A stretch of DNA of 64,000 nucleotides. Origin: Nocardia sp. BMG111209. Its GTDB lineage: Bacteria > Actinomycetota > Actinomycetes > Mycobacteriales > Mycobacteriaceae. The stretch lies in contig NZ_KB907307.1 of NCBI RefSeq assembly GCF_000381925.1, positions 4,712,001 to 4,776,000 on the forward strand, in the 5' to 3' direction. The position numbers and the translations under genes were made by a program. The notes under the pieces are model-generated. The model searched no databases, was not told the DNA's origin, and saw only the letters and a list, made by a program, of their open reading frames with translations. Shown in pieces: positions 8,853 through 16,116 of this stretch; positions within the stretch are counted from its first letter, which is position 1, and each line of letters begins with the position of its first letter.

Positions 8853-9544
8853 ACCTCTTCCTCGGTGCCTGGCACTATCTCACCGAATCCGCGCACTGGG
8901 GCGGCCGTACCGGCATCGGTCACCGGATCGCCGAACACCTCTGGTACAGCTTCCTCACGGTCGCGGTCTCCGTGGTGATCGCGGTGCCGACCGGGCTGGT
9001 GATCGGGCACACCCGCCGCGGCGCCGCGGCGATCGTCGGTGTCGCCAACGCCATGCGCGCGCTGCCCACCCTGGGCCTGCTCACCTTCGTGGTGCTGCTG
9101 CTCGGTCTCGGCCTGATCCCGCCGCTGATCGCACTGCTCACCGTCGGGGTCCCGCCGCTGCTGGCCGGCGCGTATTCCGGTGTGGCCAACGTGGATCCGG
9201 GTGTGGTCGATGCCTCCCGCGCGATGGGCATGACCGAGCGGCAGATACTGCTGCGGGTCGAGGTACCCAACGCGCTGCCGGTGCTGCTGACCGGATTGCG
9301 TTCGGCCACACTGCAAGTGGTCGCGACGGCGACCATCGCCGCGTACGTGAACCTGGGCGGGCTGGGCCGCTACATCTTCGACGGTATCGGCCTCTACGAC
9401 TACACCCGGGTGCTGGTCGGCGCCATCCTGGTCGCGGTGCTCGCACTGCTGCTGGACGGCGTCCTGGCCTTCGTGGTCTGGCTCAGCGTGCCGGGTACGG
9501 GCCGGCTCAGCGTGCCAGTCCGGCGCGGTGCGCGTACGCGATAG
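8849..9544 (+). CDS. ABC transporter permease, OpuCD-like
   Basis: 231-residue second permease of the importer, about six helices. The EAA loop is DASRAMGMTERQILLRVEVPNALP, followed by NLGGLGRYIF. It starts within the stop codon of the preceding permease. Its 3' end overlaps by 38 bp the end of the convergent response-regulator gene, so the two transcripts must be mutually antisense there. Confidence 0.88.
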   Translation: MNLFLGAWHYLTESAHWGGRTGIGHRIAEHLWYSFLTVAVSVVIAVPTGLVIGHTRRGAAAIVGVANAMRALPTLGLLTFVVLLLGLGLIPPLIALLTVGVPPLLAGAYSGVANVDPGVVDASRAMGMTERQILLRVEVPNALPVLLTGLRSATLQVVATATIAAYVNLGGLGRYIFDGIGLYDYTRVLVGAILVAVLALLLDGVLAFVVWLSVPGTGRLSVPVRRGARTR

Positions 9545-10154
9545 CCTGACCCCGATCGCGCACGCCGAGCTTGGCGAACAGCGAATTGATATGGCTCTTC
9601 ACGGTACTCACGCCGATGAACAGATCCTTCGCGATCTCGGTGTTGCTGCGGCCGGCCGCCATCCGGCGCAGCACATCCAGTTCGCGGTCGGTCAGGTCGA
9701 CGTCGGGGGCGGGCTCGGCGGCGGTGAGACCGGAGACGAGCCGTGCGCCGACATCCGCGGCGAGGGTGGTGTGGCCGCTGGCGACCGAGCGGATCGCGGC
9801 GGCGATCTCGGCCCGGCCCGCATCCTTGGTGAGGTAGCCGCGGGCGCCCGCGCGCAGTGCGCCCGCGATCGAGGCGTCGTCGGCGTAGGTGGTGAGTACG
9901 AGTACCGCCGTCGCCGGATGCGCCGCGGTGATGGCGGCGGTCGCGGCGACGCCGTCCACCCCGGGCATCCGCAGGTCCATCAGCACCACCCGCGGGCTCA
10001 GGCGGCCCACCACCTCGACCGCTTCGGCGCCGTCGCGGGCCTCGCCGACCACGGTCACGTCCGGCAGCAGCGACAGGACGGTGGTGAGTCCGTCGCGCAC
10101 CGTCGTCTGATCGTCGGCGACCACCACGGTGATCGTGCCCGGATCAGCATCCAC
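9507..10154 (-). CDS. NarL/FixJ-type response regulator
   Basis: About 215 residues: an N-terminal receiver domain (ITVVVADDQTTVRDGL with the acidic pocket, phospho-Asp in VVLMDLRMPG, Lys in LTKDAG) followed by a LuxR-type helix-turn-helix (LTDRELDVLRRMAAGRSNTEIAKDL). The start is taken as GTG at 10154, 7 nt after AGGAGG; an upstream ATG at 10190 lacks this spacing. It lies 42 bp after the cognate kinase gene. The signal and targets are unknown. Confidence 0.9.
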   Translation of the reverse strand: MDADPGTITVVVADDQTTVRDGLTTVLSLLPDVTVVGEARDGAEAVEVVGRLSPRVVLMDLRMPGVDGVAATAAITAAHPATAVLVLTTYADDASIAGALRAGARGYLTKDAGRAEIAAAIRSVASGHTTLAADVGARLVSGLTAAEPAPDVDLTDRELDVLRRMAAGRSNTEIAKDLFIGVSTVKSHINSLFAKLGVRDRGQAIAYAHRAGLAR

Positions 10155-10196
10155 CACAATTCCTCCTCGGCCCGTGTCCCACTGTGTCATTCGTCG

Positions 10197-11336
10197 CTAC
10201 TCCGGTGCGTCCGCGCGCTGCGTGGCCGGTACCAGGATGCGGACGACCCACCGGTCCTCCTCCCGGCCCGCCGCGACGGAGCCGCCGAGAGCCGCTATCC
10301 GCTCGGTCATTCCGAGCAATCCGGCCCCGGAACCGCTGCGCGCCAGCGCGCCGATCCGCGAGCCGAGCGGATTCGACACCGTCACCGCGATATTCGCGCC
10401 GGTGGTGCGGAGGTCAATCGACACCGGTTGTCCCGGAGCGTGTTTGCGGGCATTGGTGAGCGCCTCCTGCACCGCGCGGGACAGCGCCACGGCGGTCTGC
10501 TCGTCCAGCCCTCGCAGTTCGGCGTCGACACCCACCTCCACCCGGCCGCCGCTGCCGCGGTGATCGTCGGCCAGCCGGTGCAGTTCGGCGCCGAGATCCA
10601 CCCCCTCGGCCCGCAGCGCACCCACCACCCGGCGGGCGTCGGCGAGTCCCGACACCGCCAGGCGGTGCGACGCCTTCACCCGTTCGGCGGCGCGGTCCAC
10701 CTCGCCGGCCTCCAGCAGCGCGTCGGCGGCATCCAGTTGCAACACCAGCCCGCCCAGGGTGTGCGCGAGCACGTCGTGCATATCGCGCGCGATGCGGCCG
10801 CGCTCGGTGAGGGCGGCGGCCCGGTCGCGTTCGGCGCGGATGATCCGGTTCTGCTCGACCAGTAACCGGTTCTGTTCGGCGGAGATCCGCGACTGCCGCC
10901 GGGTCCAGCCCATCAAGCCCATCACCAGCGCGCCGGACACCACCGCCAGCAGCGACCGGGGCTCGTCGCCCGCCGCCAGATCGGATATGCCCGCGCCGAA
11001 GATCGCCAGGGCCGCGAGGACCACGCCGACCGCCACCGGCTCGTTGAGCAGCGCGAATCCGGCGAACACCACGGCGAGCGCGGTGATCGCCGAACCCGCC
11101 GACCACGCGGTGGTCAGGCCACCGCCGATCGCCATCGCGAACAGGGCGGTCAGGGTCGGCCAGCGCGGCCGCTCCGGCGCCACGATCCAGACCGCCCAGC
11201 CGAGCCAGGACATCACCGCCGGTACCGCCCACCAGCCGTGCTGGAGGACGGTTCCGCCACCCGCCGCGACGACGGCGACGAGCCCGACCAGGCGCAGCAG
11301 CCTGGACGGGAACGTCGCCAGCGGGGATTCGGTCAT
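10197..11336 (-). CDS. sensor histidine kinase, NarL-associated (HisKA_3 type)
   Basis: 379-residue membrane kinase. Residues 14-145 form about five hydrophobic helices with little outside, so sensing is probably within the membrane. The phospho-acceptor His is about residue 187 in RIARDMHDVLAHTLGG, the HisKA_3 pattern. The ATPase domain shows VQEALTNARKHA (N box) and GSGAGLLGMTERI (G box). The gene starts 6 bp after the membrane-protein gene and precedes the LuxR-type regulator, forming a three-gene operon in which the small membrane protein may be a sensor accessory. Confidence 0.88.
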   Translation of the reverse strand: MTESPLATFPSRLLRLVGLVAVVAAGGGTVLQHGWWAVPAVMSWLGWAVWIVAPERPRWPTLTALFAMAIGGGLTTAWSAGSAITALAVVFAGFALLNEPVAVGVVLAALAIFGAGISDLAAGDEPRSLLAVVSGALVMGLMGWTRRQSRISAEQNRLLVEQNRIIRAERDRAAALTERGRIARDMHDVLAHTLGGLVLQLDAADALLEAGEVDRAAERVKASHRLAVSGLADARRVVGALRAEGVDLGAELHRLADDHRGSGGRVEVGVDAELRGLDEQTAVALSRAVQEALTNARKHAPGQPVSIDLRTTGANIAVTVSNPLGSRIGALARSGSGAGLLGMTERIAALGGSVAAGREEDRWVVRILVPATQRADAPE

Positions 11337-11342
11337 CGCCGC

Positions 11343-11876
11343 TCAGTATCCCCGGCCGGGGCCGCTCGGATACCGGTCCCCGGCCCGGCCCGCGACCGGC
11401 ACCGGGGTGCGCAGGTCCGCGCGGCGGATCAGCACGAGGGTGCGGCCCACCCGGTTGAGCGCCACCATCAGCAGGATGACGCCGGTGGAGGTCAGGATCT
11501 TCGCCCCGAGCGCGTTCGCGCCGACATCGACCCCGACCCGCACGGCGATGAGCACCAGCCACCACAGCGATCCGGCCCAGCCGGTGCGGGCCTGCCACCG
11601 GCCCTCGACGACGCGCAGCTGGGACATCGACCCCATCAGCGCGCCGACGCCGATACTCAGCAGGCCGGTCGCCAGCAGCAACGTCACCGCGACCGTGCCG
11701 AAGGTGTCGCCGTCGACCGGGGTGGATCGCAGCGACACCAGGCCGATCACCGCGAGGATGAGCGGCATCCGCCAGATCCGCGCGGGATCGAGCACCTGCC
11801 AGCGGGTCTGCCGGTAGACGATCCAGCCGAGCACCGCGACGACGAGAACAATTTCCGAAATCTGTGCCGAACTCAT
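11343..11876 (-). CDS. polytopic membrane protein preceding a two-component pair
   Basis: About 177 residues from the ATG at 11876, with four or five hydrophobic helices and an Arg-rich C-terminus (VGRTLVLIRRADLR). It resembles DUF1453-type membrane proteins in outline, but I do not recognise a defining motif. It is the first gene of an operon with the NarL-type kinase and regulator (6 bp gap), so a role in signal sensing is plausible. No enzyme function is visible. Confidence 0.65.
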   Translation of the reverse strand: MSSAQISEIVLVVAVLGWIVYRQTRWQVLDPARIWRMPLILAVIGLVSLRSTPVDGDTFGTVAVTLLLATGLLSIGVGALMGSMSQLRVVEGRWQARTGWAGSLWWLVLIAVRVGVDVGANALGAKILTSTGVILLMVALNRVGRTLVLIRRADLRTPVPVAGRAGDRYPSGPGRGY

Positions 11877-11960
11877 GCCTCTACGATCGCGGCGCGCGGC
11901 CCCGCGACCCACCACCCGCGGGTGGAGTGCGGGTGGATCTTCCGGAGGTCCGGGTGGGAT

Positions 11961-12794
11961 TCAGTGCGGCGCCGGATGCACCGAGCTCACGGTGCCGTCC
12001 AGACCGGCGATGAGGTAGCCGCTGACGTTGTACGCGTCGGTCTCGTAGATCACCGACCGGCCGCCGTCGTGCCCGTCCACGCTGAAATAGGTGGTCTTCG
12101 GCTGCGGCACGCCGACCGTCTGCGGCGCCCCGGCCAGCAACTCCATCAGCTTCGCCACGTCGACCCGGGCCAGATCGACCACCCCGGTGCCCGGCTGCCG
12201 CGACATCGGGCTGCCCTTGTCGAAAGTGCCCCGGTAGGAGAAGAGCAGGGCGTGCGCGGCTTCGTTGGGCACCCCGCGCGTCACCACCGCGTAGTCGGGA
12301 TAGACGCTGGCATCGTCGACGACGGTATCGCCGAAGGTGCGTGACACCGCGGCGACGAATGCGGAGAATCCGGCGGCGGTGTGCAGCGCCCGGGGCGCGG
12401 CCGTGGTGGTCGGGGCGGCCGTGGTGCGGCCGGTTCCCGCGGTCGCAGTCGCGTTCGCGGACACCGAATCCCGCGTTCCGCGCGTGGCGAGCCCGTACGC
12501 GTAGCCCGCCGCCGCGCCGATCCCGAAGACCGCGGCCGTCACGATCGCGCGCCGGCCGTACGAGGCACCGCCGGGTGCCGGCCGCGAAACATACTGCCCT
12601 GCGACATCTCCTGTGCGCGACGGTCGCAGATCCGCGGTCAGCGAACGTAATTCGGCGACGGTCCCGGCCGACATCGCCGCGGTGACCCGCGCCCGATGCT
12701 CCTCACCGTCGAACTGGCCGTCGGCGTAGGCACTGTTCAGCAACGTGCACGCGTACGCAATATCTTTGGCACGCAGCGGCGCCTGGTCGGGCAT
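11961..12794 (-). CDS. DUF1707 domain protein with single membrane anchor
   Basis: 277 residues. The N-terminal 50 or so residues fit DUF1707 (LRAKDIAYACTLLNSAYADG ending in ELRSLTADL), a short helical domain common at the N-termini of actinobacterial membrane proteins. A hydrophobic helix follows (AIVTAAVFGIGAAAGYAYGL), then a Thr/Ala-rich linker and an exported C-terminal domain of about 140 residues with no recognised motif. The ATG at 12794 lies 6 nt after a TACACT -10 element, which supports this start and a leaderless message. Confidence 0.72.
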   Translation of the reverse strand: MPDQAPLRAKDIAYACTLLNSAYADGQFDGEEHRARVTAAMSAGTVAELRSLTADLRPSRTGDVAGQYVSRPAPGGASYGRRAIVTAAVFGIGAAAGYAYGLATRGTRDSVSANATATAGTGRTTAAPTTTAAPRALHTAAGFSAFVAAVSRTFGDTVVDDASVYPDYAVVTRGVPNEAAHALLFSYRGTFDKGSPMSRQPGTGVVDLARVDVAKLMELLAGAPQTVGVPQPKTTYFSVDGHDGGRSVIYETDAYNVSGYLIAGLDGTVSSVHPAPH

Positions 12795-12800
12795 GCCCGC

Positions 12801-12806
12801 AGTGTA
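12801..12806 (-). promoter_or_regulatory. -10 element, leaderless start of DUF1707 gene
   Basis: TACACT on the minus strand, 6 nt before the ATG at 12794. It matches the TANNNT -10 consensus of actinobacterial housekeeping promoters and implies transcription starting at or next to the start codon. Confidence 0.5.
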
Positions 12807-12863
12807 CGGCCGGGCCACAGCCCGCGCACAGCAAACATCCGGCCGGCGCCGCCGCCGCGCCGT

Positions 12864-13190
12864 TCAGCGGTGGCAGGCCGCCCGATAGTCGATGATCGGC
12901 TGCCGCGCCGCCCGGAACTCCGCCGCCTGCTGCGGATGGGCCTGCCGGAACGCCTGCCACTCGGCCCGCCGCTGCTCCTTCGGCAACCCCTTCACCTTCG
13001 CGACCTCGGCCGCGACCTCCGGATGCCCCGACAGATACGCCTGCACCTGCCCGCGCGCCGCGGCCCGCGCCTGCGCACGCGCCGGCGGATTGCACTGCGG
13101 CCCATCGGCGGCCGCGATCCCCGGCCCGGCCACGGCAACCATCGCCAGCCCGGCAACCCCGGCGAGCACCCCTGCGGCAATTCGTCTCAC
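12864..13190 (-). CDS. secreted hemophore-like (MHB) protein
   Basis: About 108 residues with a classical signal peptide ending in PGIAAADG. The mature part contains the hemophore-related pattern VQAYLSGHPEV and a second FRQAHPQQ repeat with paired Cys near the ends (QCNPP and RAACHR), like the secreted haem-binding hemophore family of mycobacteria. The GTG at 13190 is chosen because AAGGA lies 7 nt upstream; a longer in-frame start at 13241 is less likely. Haem binding is inferred from the family only. Two 11-bp direct-repeat regulator sites lie upstream. Confidence 0.7.
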   Translation of the reverse strand: MRRIAAGVLAGVAGLAMVAVAGPGIAAADGPQCNPPARAQARAAARGQVQAYLSGHPEVAAEVAKVKGLPKEQRRAEWQAFRQAHPQQAAEFRAARQPIIDYRAACHR

Positions 13191-13240
13191 ATCGGATCCT
13201 TTCGATTCGGTACCTTCCACCACCGAATCTCCCCGCCCCA

Positions 13241-13258
13241 CCTGAAGCCCCCCTGAAG
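13241..13258. promoter_or_regulatory. OmpR-type direct repeat upstream of hemophore gene (proximal)
   Basis: CCTGAAG occurs twice with an 11-bp period (13241 and 13252), 51-68 bp before the hemophore-like start. The spacing of one helical turn is typical of OmpR/PhoB-family binding sites. The half-site is the complement of TTCAG, shared with the distal site and with the two-component promoter. Confidence 0.5.
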
Positions 13259-13280
13259 ATCACCCCCACCCCACCCGACC

Positions 13281-13297
13281 TTCAGCCGATCCTCAGC
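13281..13297. promoter_or_regulatory. OmpR-type site TTCAGCCGATCCTCAGC (distal, hemophore upstream)
   Basis: This 17-mer is identical to the site in the promoter of the OmpR-type regulator gene (16051-16067, complementary strand). It holds two TCAG half-sites 11 bp apart. It overlaps the end of hicB and lies 91-107 bp upstream of the hemophore-like start. Confidence 0.55.
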
Positions 13298-13712
13298 CCG
13301 CCACCGAGGGCGGACCGTCCACCGCGCCCGAAACCAGCTGGCCGACGCGTTGGAACGTCGTACCGACCAGCGTCGCGATATCCCGGACCGGGATCTTCTC
13401 CGCAGCCAGTTCGCCTGCCAGCAACTGCGTTTCGCGCTGCGCTTCCTGTTCCAGCCGCGACGCCTCGGCCCGGGCCGCCCGGATCCGCTCGGACCGGCGC
13501 TGCACATCGTGCGCGCGGCCGATATCACCGATCACCACCTCGATATCGACCGCCGAGGGCGCGAGATCGAGTGCGACGCCGATGTAGTCGCGCGCCTCGG
13601 CCTCGACCTCGGTGAGCCGGCGCGCCTGCGTCTGCGCGGCCTCGCCGAGCGCCGGAATCTCCACCACCCACCAGCGTCCTTCGCGTCCGGTGACATGAGC
13701 CGTGTATTTCAC
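13293..13712 (-). CDS. hicB: HicB-type antitoxin
   Basis: 139 residues. The N-terminal 60 or so residues form the partial RNase-H-like HicB fold (KYTAHVTGREGRWWVVEIP, then LTEVEAEARDYIGVAL), and the C-terminus carries a helix-turn-helix (VRDIATLVGTTFQRVGQLV) for binding its own operator. A charged coiled linker of about 40 residues joins them. The start is GTG at 13712, directly after AAGGAGG at 4 nt; the frame upstream belongs to other genes. It overlaps the hicA stop by 4 nt (GTGA), so the pair is translationally coupled, toxin first as usual in hicAB. Confidence 0.8.
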   Translation of the reverse strand: MKYTAHVTGREGRWWVVEIPALGEAAQTQARRLTEVEAEARDYIGVALDLAPSAVDIEVVIGDIGRAHDVQRRSERIRAARAEASRLEQEAQRETQLLAGELAAEKIPVRDIATLVGTTFQRVGQLVSGAVDGPPSVAG

Positions 13713-13927
13713 AGATCCTCCTTCCCGCACGAACAATCCAGGATCGCTCGCCTGATCACCCGCACCACGCCGGGGCGAATCTCGGTGTGACCGTCCGGTA
13801 CGACCGTCGTGTGCGACCCCGTGGGGCACTGCCACAAGCTGTGACTACCCCTGCCTCGGCGTTTTCGCATCCAACCCGCGCGCGTGAGTTCTCCGGGAAC
13901 GGTCCGTGTCGGCTCCTCGCGAATCAT
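13709..13927 (-). CDS. hicA: HicA-type toxin (mRNA interferase)
   Basis: 72 residues, family-typical length. It contains the HicA core: RAGWMRKRRGRGSHSLWQCP with the catalytic His of the GSH motif, then TTVVPDGHTEIRPGVVRVI, matching the usual VPxHxxELxxGTLRxI. Members are double-stranded-RNA-binding-fold ribonucleases that cleave mRNA. The ATG at 13927 has no ribosome site, which is common for leaderless or poorly translated toxins. It follows the sensor-kinase stop by 34 bp on the same strand and overlaps hicB by 4 nt. An 8-bp inverted repeat sits just upstream. Confidence 0.78.
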   Translation of the reverse strand: MIREEPTRTVPGELTRAGWMRKRRGRGSHSLWQCPTGSHTTVVPDGHTEIRPGVVRVIRRAILDCSCGKEDL

Positions 13928-13937
13928 GGCACGAAAG

Positions 13938-13973
13938 TCTATTGACTTGACCGATTTAAGTCTAATCAATAGA
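13938..13973. promoter_or_regulatory. inverted repeat upstream of hicA, spanning the kinase stop codon
   Basis: TCTATTGA (13938-13945) and TCAATAGA (13966-13973) are perfect inverted arms in an A+T-rich island that stands out from its surroundings. The repeat begins 11 bp before the hicA ATG and covers the kinase stop (13962-13964). The position fits a hicAB autoregulatory operator and promoter; HicB antitoxins commonly bind such sites. Confidence 0.5.
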
Positions 13974-15329
13974 CGACAACTTGTCCAATCGAATATCCGG
14001 AACGCGGGTGTTCAGGTGGAGGGTGAAGGTGGCGCCGGGGGTGGGTGGGGGTGGGCAGGTCAGGTCGCCGCCGTGGGCTCGGGCTATGCCGCGGGCGATG
14101 GCCAGGCCGAGGCCGGCGCCCTGGGGGTGGTGGGCGCGGGCGGGGTCGAGGCGGACCAGGCGGTCGAAGATGCGGTCGCGGTCGGCGGCGGGTACGCCGG
14201 GGCCGTTGTCGGTGATGGTGATCTCGGCGGATTCCGGTGCGGCGGTGAGGGTGACCGTGACGATGCCGGGGTCGGGGGCCGGGTCGGCGGTGGCGATGGC
14301 CCGGCAGGCGTTGCTCAGGAGGTTGGTCAGGACCTGGCCGATGCGTTCGGGGTCGACGGGGGCGATCGGGTGGGGGCCGGTGAGGCGGAAGTCGATGCCG
14401 GGGTGCAGCATTCGCATCCGGTCCAGGTGGGTGGCGGCCAGGTCGTGGAGATCGGTCGGGGTGCGGTGCAGGTGCAGGCCGGCGTCGATGCGGGCCATGT
14501 CGAGCAGGTCCTCGACCAGGCGGCCGGCGCGCCGGGCCTCCCGGGCCAGAAGCAGGTGCATGCGCTGTTGTTCCTCGGGGTCGGCGCCGGGGGGCTGGTG
14601 CAGGACCGCCTCGGCGATCGCGCGGATTCCGGCGACCGGGGTGCGCAGCTCGTGGGCGGCGTCGGCGACGAAGGAACGCAGGTGTTGTTCGGAGGCGCGG
14701 GCGCGGGCCTCGGCGCCTTCCAGGGCGTCCAGCATTTCGTCGAAAGCACTTGCGGTGCGGCCCAATTCGGTGTCGGCGCGATCCGGGAGGAGGCGGCGGC
14801 CGCGTTCGCCGCGCGCGATCTCGCGGGCCAGGCCGGTCATCGAGTCCAGCGGCGCCAGGGCGCGGCGGACACCGAGCCACAGACCGGCGGCGATGACGGC
14901 GATCGCGGCGACGGTCGCGCCGATCAGGACCCAGCCGAGGCGGGACTGCAAACGGGACAGCAGCGGGGTGTCCACCTGCAGGGTCAGGCGCGCGTGGTTC
15001 AGTTCGCCGGGGCCGATCAACTGGATGACACGGGGCCGGGCATCGTCCTCGTGGCGCGGGCCCAGGCTGCCGTAGACGCGGCCGTCGGCGAGGACCAGGC
15101 GGGCCCGCACCGAGCGGTTGTCCACCCGGGTGATCAGCACCGTCGGCGGGGTGTCGGCCTGGGCCAGCTGGCGGGCCAGCTGGGCGCGGTCGGTGAGGAC
15201 CGCGTTCTCGCTGCGGCCGACCACCACCCCGAACAGGCTGTGCACGGTCAGCGCCACCGCCAGCAGCGCGACGCCGGAGATCGCGGCCGCGGTCAGGGTG
15301 ACCCGCCGCCGCAGCGACACCGTCCTCAC
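13962..15329 (-). CDS. sensor histidine kinase, OmpR-associated (HisKA class I)
   Basis: 455 residues: short N-terminus, membrane helix (VTLTAAAISGVALLAVALTV), an exported sensor domain of about 110 residues, a second helix (LIGATVAAIAVIAAGLWLG), a HAMP linker, HisKA with the acceptor His in AHELRTPVAG, and an HATPase domain with NLLSNACRAI, DNGPGVP and GAGLGLAIARGIARAHGG. GTG start overlaps the regulator stop (GTGA), so the two are coupled. The sensed signal is unknown; shared binding motifs suggest a cell-envelope or iron/haem link. Confidence 0.92.
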   Translation of the reverse strand: MRTVSLRRRVTLTAAAISGVALLAVALTVHSLFGVVVGRSENAVLTDRAQLARQLAQADTPPTVLITRVDNRSVRARLVLADGRVYGSLGPRHEDDARPRVIQLIGPGELNHARLTLQVDTPLLSRLQSRLGWVLIGATVAAIAVIAAGLWLGVRRALAPLDSMTGLAREIARGERGRRLLPDRADTELGRTASAFDEMLDALEGAEARARASEQHLRSFVADAAHELRTPVAGIRAIAEAVLHQPPGADPEEQQRMHLLLAREARRAGRLVEDLLDMARIDAGLHLHRTPTDLHDLAATHLDRMRMLHPGIDFRLTGPHPIAPVDPERIGQVLTNLLSNACRAIATADPAPDPGIVTVTLTAAPESAEITITDNGPGVPAADRDRIFDRLVRLDPARAHHPQGAGLGLAIARGIARAHGGDLTCPPPPTPGATFTLHLNTRVPDIRLDKLSSID

Positions 15330-16009
15330 CGGTCCCCCACCCGCAGCGTGTAGCCGAGACCGCGGACGGTGTGCAGCACCCGGGGGCCGTGCTCCTCCAA
15401 TTTGCGGCGCACCGCGCTGACGTACACCTCGACCAGATTCGGGTCGTAGTCCTCGTAACCCCAGACGGCGGTGAGGATCTGGGTCTTCGTCACCACCCGG
15501 TCGCGATGCGCGGCGAGGTACGCGAGCAGTTTGAATTCGGTGGCGGTGAGCGTGATCGGCCCGTCGCCGCGGACCACGACACCGGAATCGACGTCGACCA
15601 CCAGATCGCCGATGGTGAGTTTGGTCTGCAAGCGGCCCATCCGGCGCAGCAACGCCTCGATCCGGGCGACGAGTTCGGTCAGATCGAACGGCTTGACCAC
15701 GTAGTCGTCGGAGCCGGCGCGCAGGCCGCGCACCCGGTCCTCGACGCCGTCGCGCGCGGTCAGCATCACCACACCCGCCTTGCATCGCGCGCGCACCGTC
15801 TCCAGCAGGGTGAACCCGTCCCGGCCGGGCAGCATCACATCGAGCACCACCACATCGGGCCGGAAGCGGGACAGATCGTGTTCCAGGCCGCTGCCGTCCG
15901 CGCGCGCCAGCACCTCGTGCCCGGCGGCCGACAACGCCGAGGTCACCGCCGCCCGGATGGCGTCGGCGTCCTCGATGACCAGAATGCGACCGGGCTGCAC
16001 ATCCGACAT
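15326..16009 (-). CDS. OmpR/PhoB-type response regulator
   Basis: 227 residues with a receiver domain (ILVIEDADAI acidic pocket, phospho-Asp in VVVLDVMLPG, LTAR, Lys in DYVVKPFDL) and a C-terminal winged helix (LTATEFKLLAYLAAHRDRVV, ending in VRGLGYTLRV). It is translated just ahead of its kinase. Its promoter carries an 11-bp direct repeat that recurs upstream of the hemophore gene and, in related form, sigE, which points to autoregulation and a small local regulon. Confidence 0.93.
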   Translation of the reverse strand: MSDVQPGRILVIEDADAIRAAVTSALSAAGHEVLARADGSGLEHDLSRFRPDVVVLDVMLPGRDGFTLLETVRARCKAGVVMLTARDGVEDRVRGLRAGSDDYVVKPFDLTELVARIEALLRRMGRLQTKLTIGDLVVDVDSGVVVRGDGPITLTATEFKLLAYLAAHRDRVVTKTQILTAVWGYEDYDPNLVEVYVSAVRRKLEEHGPRVLHTVRGLGYTLRVGDR

Positions 16010-16048
16010 TGTGCCCCGCCCGCCGCGACCGCCGGCGCCGGCTCGGGC

Positions 16049-16070
16049 GCTGAGGATCGGCTGAACATCG
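16049..16070. promoter_or_regulatory. OmpR-type tandem 11-mers in the two-component / DUF1800 divergent promoter
   Basis: GCTGAGGATCG and GCTGAACATCG are adjacent 11-mers (8 of 11 identical); on the other strand they read TTCAGCCGATCCTCAGC plus flank. The site sits 40-61 bp upstream of the regulator start and 47-68 bp upstream of the divergent DUF1800 start, so one protein could act on both genes. Confidence 0.55.
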
Positions 16071-16104
16071 GCGTCGGCGGCGGTGCGGGCCGCGCGCCGG
16101 CCGT

Positions 16105-16110
16105 GATACT
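16105..16110 (+). promoter_or_regulatory. -10-like element of DUF1800 gene
   Basis: GATACT lies 6 nt before the ATG at 16117. It is close to TANNNT but lacks the first T; GGAG within the 6-nt gap is too near to act as a ribosome site, so a leaderless start is plausible. Confidence 0.35.
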
Positions 16111-16116
16111 CGGAGC

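Noticed and set aside
13884..15353. 489-residue plus-strand frame over the OmpR-type kinase
   Set aside because: Gly/Ala/Val-rich shadow; the minus strand has complete kinase motifs.
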